Below the pieces are notes generated by a model. It ran no database searches and was not told the origin of the DNA. It was given only the letters and a program-made list of their open reading frames with translations. A stretch of 64,000 bases of DNA. It comes from Piper betle. Its lineage: Eukaryota; Streptophyta; Magnoliopsida; Piperales; Piperaceae. Positions 58,007 through 64,000 of the stretch are shown here, piece by piece. The stretch is from NCBI GenBank assembly GCA_033002965.1, contig JAURVB010007300.1:61127-125126 (forward strand). Direction: 5' to 3'. Numbering within the stretch: position 1 is the stretch's first letter; each line of letters opens with the position of its first letter. A program made the position numbers and the translations under genes.

Positions 58007-58664
58007 CCAGCCATGTTTGGCCGCTGCATAGTCGAATTTGGCCGGTGGATAGCCAGACAAGGTCGCTTATGGCCGACATTGCTGCCGAGCGGCCATTTTT
58101 TTTTTTTTAAAATCTAGGCCATCTTTGTAATTGGACAACCCAGATCAAAATTTAGTTTTTTTTTCCAGTCGGGGTAGAAAATTTTTTTTTGCCCCGAGCT
58201 CACCTCAATGCCCCTCTTTACTTATTTATCCATTGTACCTAATTAAATAGTATAAATATAATGAATGAATTATTTGTCATTTTACAAAATGGTAAAAATT
58301 TTAGTTAATTTAATCGAATCAATTAAAAATATAAATAATTAGGATATGTGCTTTTGTTGTAACTATTTAATCAATTCTACCGCAAATAATTACATTATTT
58401 TATATATTATTTTTATACTTGAATATTGTTCATCCAAACTATACATGGCACCTTTGCCGGGGACTTATTCATGCACTGCATCGCCATGCATGGCCAAACC
58501 AGGCCACGCAAGGATGAAGTTTTGTCCAACTAGACCCACATGGGATAACCATCCCAGGGAGACTTTGTAACTCCACAATGTAAGGGTAATAGATAAGAAT
58601 ATAAAGGAGGATTAGTGGAGGTGGGTGAGGATTTACCTCCGTTGGCTAACAACAGAGGATGATG
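58007..58664. other. Spacer
   Basis: GC-mixed to 58100, a 12-base T run near 58097-58108, then AT-rich. No gene recognised. Confidence 0.45.
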
Positions 58665-59123
58665 TGTAAAAATTGTGACTTGACTCAGAGTGTTGCATTA
58701 CCAAATTAGTCGGTTCAACCATTGGTTTGAGTTGAGATAGTTTTATGGCTTGCATACTAAACTGAAGCCATCCATACGTTATGAGTGATAAGGGTCAAGT
58801 GTACTCAAGTATATGATGATAACGTCAGAAAAATAAGTTATCAGAGTATATTATAATATGTAGTTATTTTTTTTAGGTATTTGATTGTATAATTATTTTT
58901 AGGTCGAATAACGCATTAAAGTGCATTCATTATGTAACAATTTGGGAGGGTTATTAATTATAGAACATGACATTTTGATATTATGGAGTGTATTGTATTT
59001 TATGATATTTTCCCATATTTTTAAGATTTTTTTGGAATTTATTAAAAGTTAGTTATTATTTTTGACTCGAGTCGGAGTTGAGTCAACTTTTATTCACCAA
59101 ATTGCCACCAAACCCCTCCTCAC
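58665..59123 (+). mobile_element. Family A LTR copy, first part (outer)
   Basis: Begins TGTAAAAATTGTGACTTGAC, the counterpart of the solo LTR start at 1810. It keeps the ATGATGATAACGTCA block (58813), the GAGTTATCAGA block and the ATTTTTGACTCGAG hairpin region (59058), then is cut at 59124 by another LTR of the same family. Confidence 0.65.
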
Positions 59124-62004
59124 TATAAAACTCGTGACTCAAGTCAGAGTTTCACATTAGCGAACTAGTCAGTTTAATCGTCAGTTCGAGTAAAGTCAGT
59201 TTCATGAACCGCGTGCTGGGTAAAGGTTAGCCGTGAGTTATGAGCGATGATGGCCAAGTATACCCAGTATATGATGATAATGTCAGAAAGATGATAAGAA
59301 ATGAGTTATCAGAGTATATGATAGTATGCAATTATTATTTTTTTATGTATTTGATCATAGAATTATTTTAAAACCGAATAATGCATTGGGATGCATTATA
59401 TTGCAGTTTGGGTGGGTTATTAGTTATCGAACATGTCATTGTGATGTTATGGTGTGTATTATATTTTATGAGATTTTCTCTTATTTTTTGGATTTTTCTT
59501 AGAATTTATCAGAAGTTAGTTATTATTTTTTACTTGAGTTGGAGTAGAGTTAACTTTTATTTACTAGACTACAACCAAACTTCACCCCGACACTTTCCCT
59601 TTTTAAACCCCGATCACCGTCGATGCTGACCTAATTCACATCATTGACGCCCCCTTCGATCGCCGCACCACTGCCAATCGACACACCACCACCGATCGAT
59701 GTTGTCGAGTCCTGCCGGAGTGTTGTCGTATCATTCCCAACCTTCCCAGTTGCAGCCCGACCTCCACAACACAAAAGCGCCGCGCCCTACAGCCGCTCAT
59801 CCCAACATCCATTCGCCGCCGTCCGTGCCTCTTCTCCACCATCGTGTCACCGACGCCTCCCCTCAACCTAGCCGACATTTTCCTCTTACCTACGGTTGCC
59901 GCTGAGGCCGACCAAGGGCCCCCGACCAACTTGATGCCGCCACCGGCAATCATCACCACCATTGTTGCCCTCACCACCTCCACCATTGGGTTGAGCTCAC
60001 CGAGCCGGTGCCAACCTATAGCCTCGATTGCCTCGCCATAAAAGTGGTCATAAAAGTCGCCATAAAAATGTCATAAACTACTGAAAAACCATTGAAAATT
60101 GCCAAAAAATCAGATTCGCTGAAATTCATCGGAACTTTCGTCGAATTTAACTGGTCAAACCCGATTGAACTTCAAACACAGTCGGGTGCCGAGTTCAAGT
60201 CTCAAACCTCGTGACAAACCCAAGCTGTCACAGATTGCCGATGACACGAAGTATAATTAACTCTAACCTAATTACTTTAAAATGATGATTATTAGCACAA
60301 CATGGTAAGATTGATTGATTGATGTGCTAAATATTTTTATTGTAAATAAAAATGAATTGTGTGATTGTATAGTATTAAAATGAATGGTAAGGAACTAATT
60401 AAGTAAATTAAGTATGTAATGTTCATATTATACAACATAGAGTAGGAAATCTAATAGGGATTGATGTGTGTGTGCTATAGGATGTGTGAATGCATCATAG
60501 TGGGCGTTAGCTTTTAATTTTGATGTGTAGGTACGGACTAAGCTTGCCACCTACGCACGTGGATATGATTGGAGTTTCTACCAGGTCTGTATAGGACTTG
60601 CTTTTGGTTGGACTTCTATACACTATCGTGTTTTGTTTTAAAAGGTAAGTAGACGTGTCAAGTAATAGATTTATTGTATTTCAGTCCACATGGGTCATTA
60701 ATCGTACGAAATTTCCGAATTAATAACCCTCAAAGATGAGATCCCTCGAGTTTGTTTTCAAAAACTCAGATCGAGATCATGATGCCTTTGTGCCTATTAT
60801 ATTACAATCCCTACCAAGGCTTATGTGCATATAATTTTTTTGATTTTTCAGTGAGATGTGAGACAAGGGAAAACCGACAATTGTGCTTTAGGAGAGGGTG
60901 CATGTTAGTCAAAGCGGGCTCTGGATTTGGTGACTGTCCGTTCTATTCCCGAGGGATCTTAATAACTCCACTTTTGAGTTCCTCAAATCCGGAGAAGTGT
61001 GGAGGTTTATAGGTACTGCTATAGAGCGCATGTCTAGACGTGTGGTTTAAAAGGGTATTGAATATGCATGCCTGGGAGTACTCGGCCTCTGTACTCAAGG
61101 TCAGGAGTGATGCGAAGGATGTAAAGGGCTGAAAGAACCAAGATTGATTTTTTCGCGTAAGGGATAGTTTTATAGTTGCCAAAGAATGAGATGAGAAAGA
61201 AAGGGGATGTTGTCGCCCAAGGTCGATGACTCCTAATTAGTGTCCTTATGAGATATTCTATGAGGAAGAATAAGAATGTTTTTATCTAACAGGAGAGCTC
61301 CTGTGCTAATTTGTAATTAGTTATTCCTAGACCGGTAACCCTCGTGACTAATATTTTTTTATTATCTATGTAGGTGAGATTCTTGAGGATTGAGCATTGT
61401 CAGGATTACAGAGGAGCAGCTATGAAATTGTGCACACATGTACCTGCCAAATGTAATTGATGTGGCTAAATGTTGAATTTCTTTGAATGATGCAACTTGA
61501 ATGTGATTTTTGTAAATTAATAAATGTTTAGCATGTAAATGGAAGCTATGAAAAGAAATGAACAAGTTGAGCAATGGAGTCTAGACTCGGCTCAAAAGAT
61601 CAGAAATGAATAGAATTGAAATATTGGGGGAAATGTTAAGTTTTTTACTATATTTTCTATTTTTATTGATACACACACACATATATATACTTCTTGCTAT
61701 TTGCAAGGTGGTCCCTACTATACTTTTAGGGGAGACTTTGTCCGTTTTGTTTTCAAAATAGTTATTTTCTTTAAACTTTTCACTTATTTAGTTTGTTTTA
61801 CACTTGACAGCATATCATACCATCCTTTTAGAACAACGATAGAACCTAAGCATCTCATCCATGCATTGTATACTTGCATCACCATCTTGAGATGCCAAGG
61901 TTAGATTTGGGTTGGCTTAACCGAATCAAGTAGATTAGCGAACAGTTTGGTCACCGGTAGTATTTTCGGGTTGGTTCGCAAGTGAACCAAAACGGGGTGT
62001 TACA
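59124..62004 (+). mobile_element. Family A LTR copy, inserted in the outer copy
   Basis: Starts TATAAAACTCGTGACTC (first G changed to A) and ends AACGGGGTGTTACA at 62004, 2881 bp. It shows the standard order: ATGATGATAATGTCA, GC-rich centre (59640-60050), TGTAGGTACGG (60526), GAGTACTCGGCC (61076) and GAGACTTTGTCC (61732). It probably is a solo LTR; possible TSDs CTCAC / CTAAT match only weakly, as expected of an older insertion. Confidence 0.65.
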
Positions 62005-63201
62005 CTAATGACGCTTCCCCCTCCCTCACCCCATCGTCGCTCCCTCCTTACTGCCAATGCCTCCTCCGACCGCAGTCGATCAATGTTGCTGCCTCCGCCG
62101 GAGCTCCGACGAGCCGTCCCCAGCCTCCCCACCCGTCGGTCAACCTCCACGATACCCCGATACTGTGCCTTTGCGTCGCGTGTCCTGGAGCCATTCAACC
62201 ATTTGCCGGCTGCTTTGCCGCAGCTGCACCACCGACGTCCTCCCCCTGCCACTAAGTTTGACCAACCCCGTCTAGCTTGCCATCGCCACTGTCGATCATC
62301 GCTGCCGGGTTGAGCTCACCGAACAGGTGCCAATCCATAGCCCTGATCGCCCCACTGGAAAAATCATCGAAAAATTGCCAAAAAGCTGCCAAAAAATGCT
62401 GAAAATCAGATTTGCTGAAATTTACCAGAAATTGCCTAATTTTTGCCCAATCAACTTAGCCGATTAAACTTTGGACACCGTCGAATGCTGAATTTGAGTC
62501 TCGAACCACTTGACAAACTCTAGTTGTCGCCGATTGCATACGATGCGAGGTACAATTTAGTCTGACCTAATTACTTAAAAGTGATCATTATTAGCACAAC
62601 ATACTAGGATTTGATTGATTGATGTGATAGATATTTTTATTAAAAATAAATATATATTTGTGTGATTTGAATTGTATTAAAATAAATACTAAGGAACTAA
62701 TCACGTGAATTAAGTAGGTATTGTTAATCATATGCAACATAACTTGGAAAATTTGATAGGATTGATGTGTGTGACTTGATGTGCGTGTGATATAGGATGT
62801 GTAAATGCATCATTGTGGGTATTAGCTTTTAGTTTTGATGGGTAGGTATGAAGTAGGAACTCGCCGCCTAGGCACGTGGACACGATTAGAGATTCTTCCA
62901 TGTCCGTTTAGGACTCGCTTCTAGTTTGACTCATTTACACTATTGTGATTTGTTTTTAACAGGTAAAGAGAACTATTGAGTGGTGAATTTTATCATATCT
63001 CACTCCACATTGGTCATTTAGCCGCATAGATTTTTCGATTAATAACCATTGAGGAGGAGATCCATCGAGTTTATTTTCGAAAATTCATATTTAGATCATG
63101 ATGCCTTTGGACCTATTATATTACAATCCCTACCTAGGCTCATATACATGTAGTTTTCTCAAGTTTTCCACTGAGATGTAAGAAGAGGGAAAATCAACAA
63201 C
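62005..63201 (+). mobile_element. Family A LTR copy, second part (outer)
   Basis: Resumes the copy cut at 59123, with GC-rich core 62010-62310, CGCCGCCTAGGCACG (62860) and the region just before the TATA-like CATATACATG (63140). It is cut at 63202 by a third LTR in opposite orientation. Confidence 0.6.
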
Positions 63202-64000
63202 TGTAACACCCCAAATCCGGTTCACGCTCGTGAACTGAACCGGGATGTTACTGGCCCCGGTTAGGTCCGCTAACCCGAACCTACTCATGCGGATCCAATC
63301 TCGGCGTCTTAAGATGAAGATACAACTCTCAAGCATGGATGAATGCAAAAACCCTAACATGGTACTACATGAATGATATGCAATCAGAGTACACACCAAA
63401 ACAATCCCGATAAAATTTAATAAAAATTTTGAAATATGACAGACAGAATTTCCCCTAAAAATACAATTAGGGGCCACCCTGTCAAATATACATATAAAAA
63501 TATATATAACCAAGTATCAAACAATTTCATTCACACAGAATCTAATCTACTATACACTCATTCTGAAGCTTGGGTTTCAACCCTCAACGCTTCCACTGCG
63601 CACTCGATTCATGTTTCACCTCTTGTCATTATATCTTAGTTTTTCATCATGTCATAACATTATCTCATTGCATTTAATCATATCCTATCATATCTTAGCA
63701 TTTCACATCATTCACAATATAAAAGCATCATAAATAAAATATAAACACTCAATCAACTGACATGTGTGCAAGCGACCACAATGCTCCTCCGTCCAAGCTG
63801 GCTCCTCCAACTCGTGCTTATCACCTACATATATATAAGAAAAACGTCAGTAACAAGCGTTACTGGTCCGGAAAATAAAATAACTATAACAAGCTGGCTA
63901 TGAGAGCAAACTCTCATATGAAAAAAAGCATCATACTCCACGTGAACACTCTGAAGGGCACTACTGAGGAGCCACTGGGCTGCAGACCCGGTAGCATCCC
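63202..64000 (-). mobile_element. Family A LTR or element, truncated by window end
   Basis: Starts TGTAACACCCCAAATCCGG exactly like the young LTR at 3686 and follows it in order. 63202-63330 and 63790-64000 are nearly identical to it, while 63340-63760 is clearly diverged. Whether this is a complete element cannot be told from the window. Confidence 0.8.

Noticed and set aside
1..64000. CRISPR arrays, bacterial operons, riboswitches, tRNA genes
   Set aside because: Spliced plant genes rule out a prokaryotic source; no array of spaced identical repeats and no tRNA-like A/B box or cloverleaf was noticed. A tRNA scan was not possible.

Overview
Nuclear DNA of a flowering plant. Five multi-exon protein genes with GT-AG introns sit among very AT-rich spacers and nested LTR retrotransposons. 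The proteins are clearly angiosperm (TGA bZIP factor, NPH3/BTB protein, plastid-type J protein, inositol transporter, S9 peptidase). Codon use is not GC-rich like that of grasses, so a eudicot or other non-grass angiosperm is likely; the species is not identified.

Layout. 1-15.9 kb: three-level nest of one LTR family (called family A here). An old LTR, truncated by the window edge, holds a solo LTR (1810-14208, TSD TGTAC), which holds a very young 9.4-kb non-autonomous element (3686-13107, TSD CGTAC) with two 2975-bp LTRs differing at about three sites. 17.0-31.4 kb: gene island with TGA factor (+), NPH3/BTB protein (+), J-domain protein (+) and INT2/4-type inositol transporter (-); the last two converge. 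34.2-37.2 kb: old family A LTR split by a solo LTR of family B. 37.9-45.4 kb: 18-exon S9 prolyl-oligopeptidase-family gene (+) whose exon phases fit only if one base is missing in each of two short homopolymers. 45.4-53.9 kb: AT-rich spacer with a CACTA-like end, a decayed plastid 16S rRNA fragment, an RNase H-like coding relic and small hairpin elements. 53.9-58.0 kb: solo LTRs of families C and B. 58.7-64 kb: a second nest of family A LTRs, running off the right edge.

The five genes have no obvious shared pathway (SA/redox transcription, phototropism/auxin-type BTB adaptor, plastid chaperone cofactor, inositol uptake, peptidase); they are ordinary neighbours. The most unusual material is in the repeats: a three-copy hairpin element family with perfect 9-11 bp target duplications, and two family A insertions into nearly the same point of family A LTRs, just downstream of the LTR TATA box and both inverted.

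All gene models were built by eye from splice signals, phase and remembered family sequence; no alignment or database search was run.
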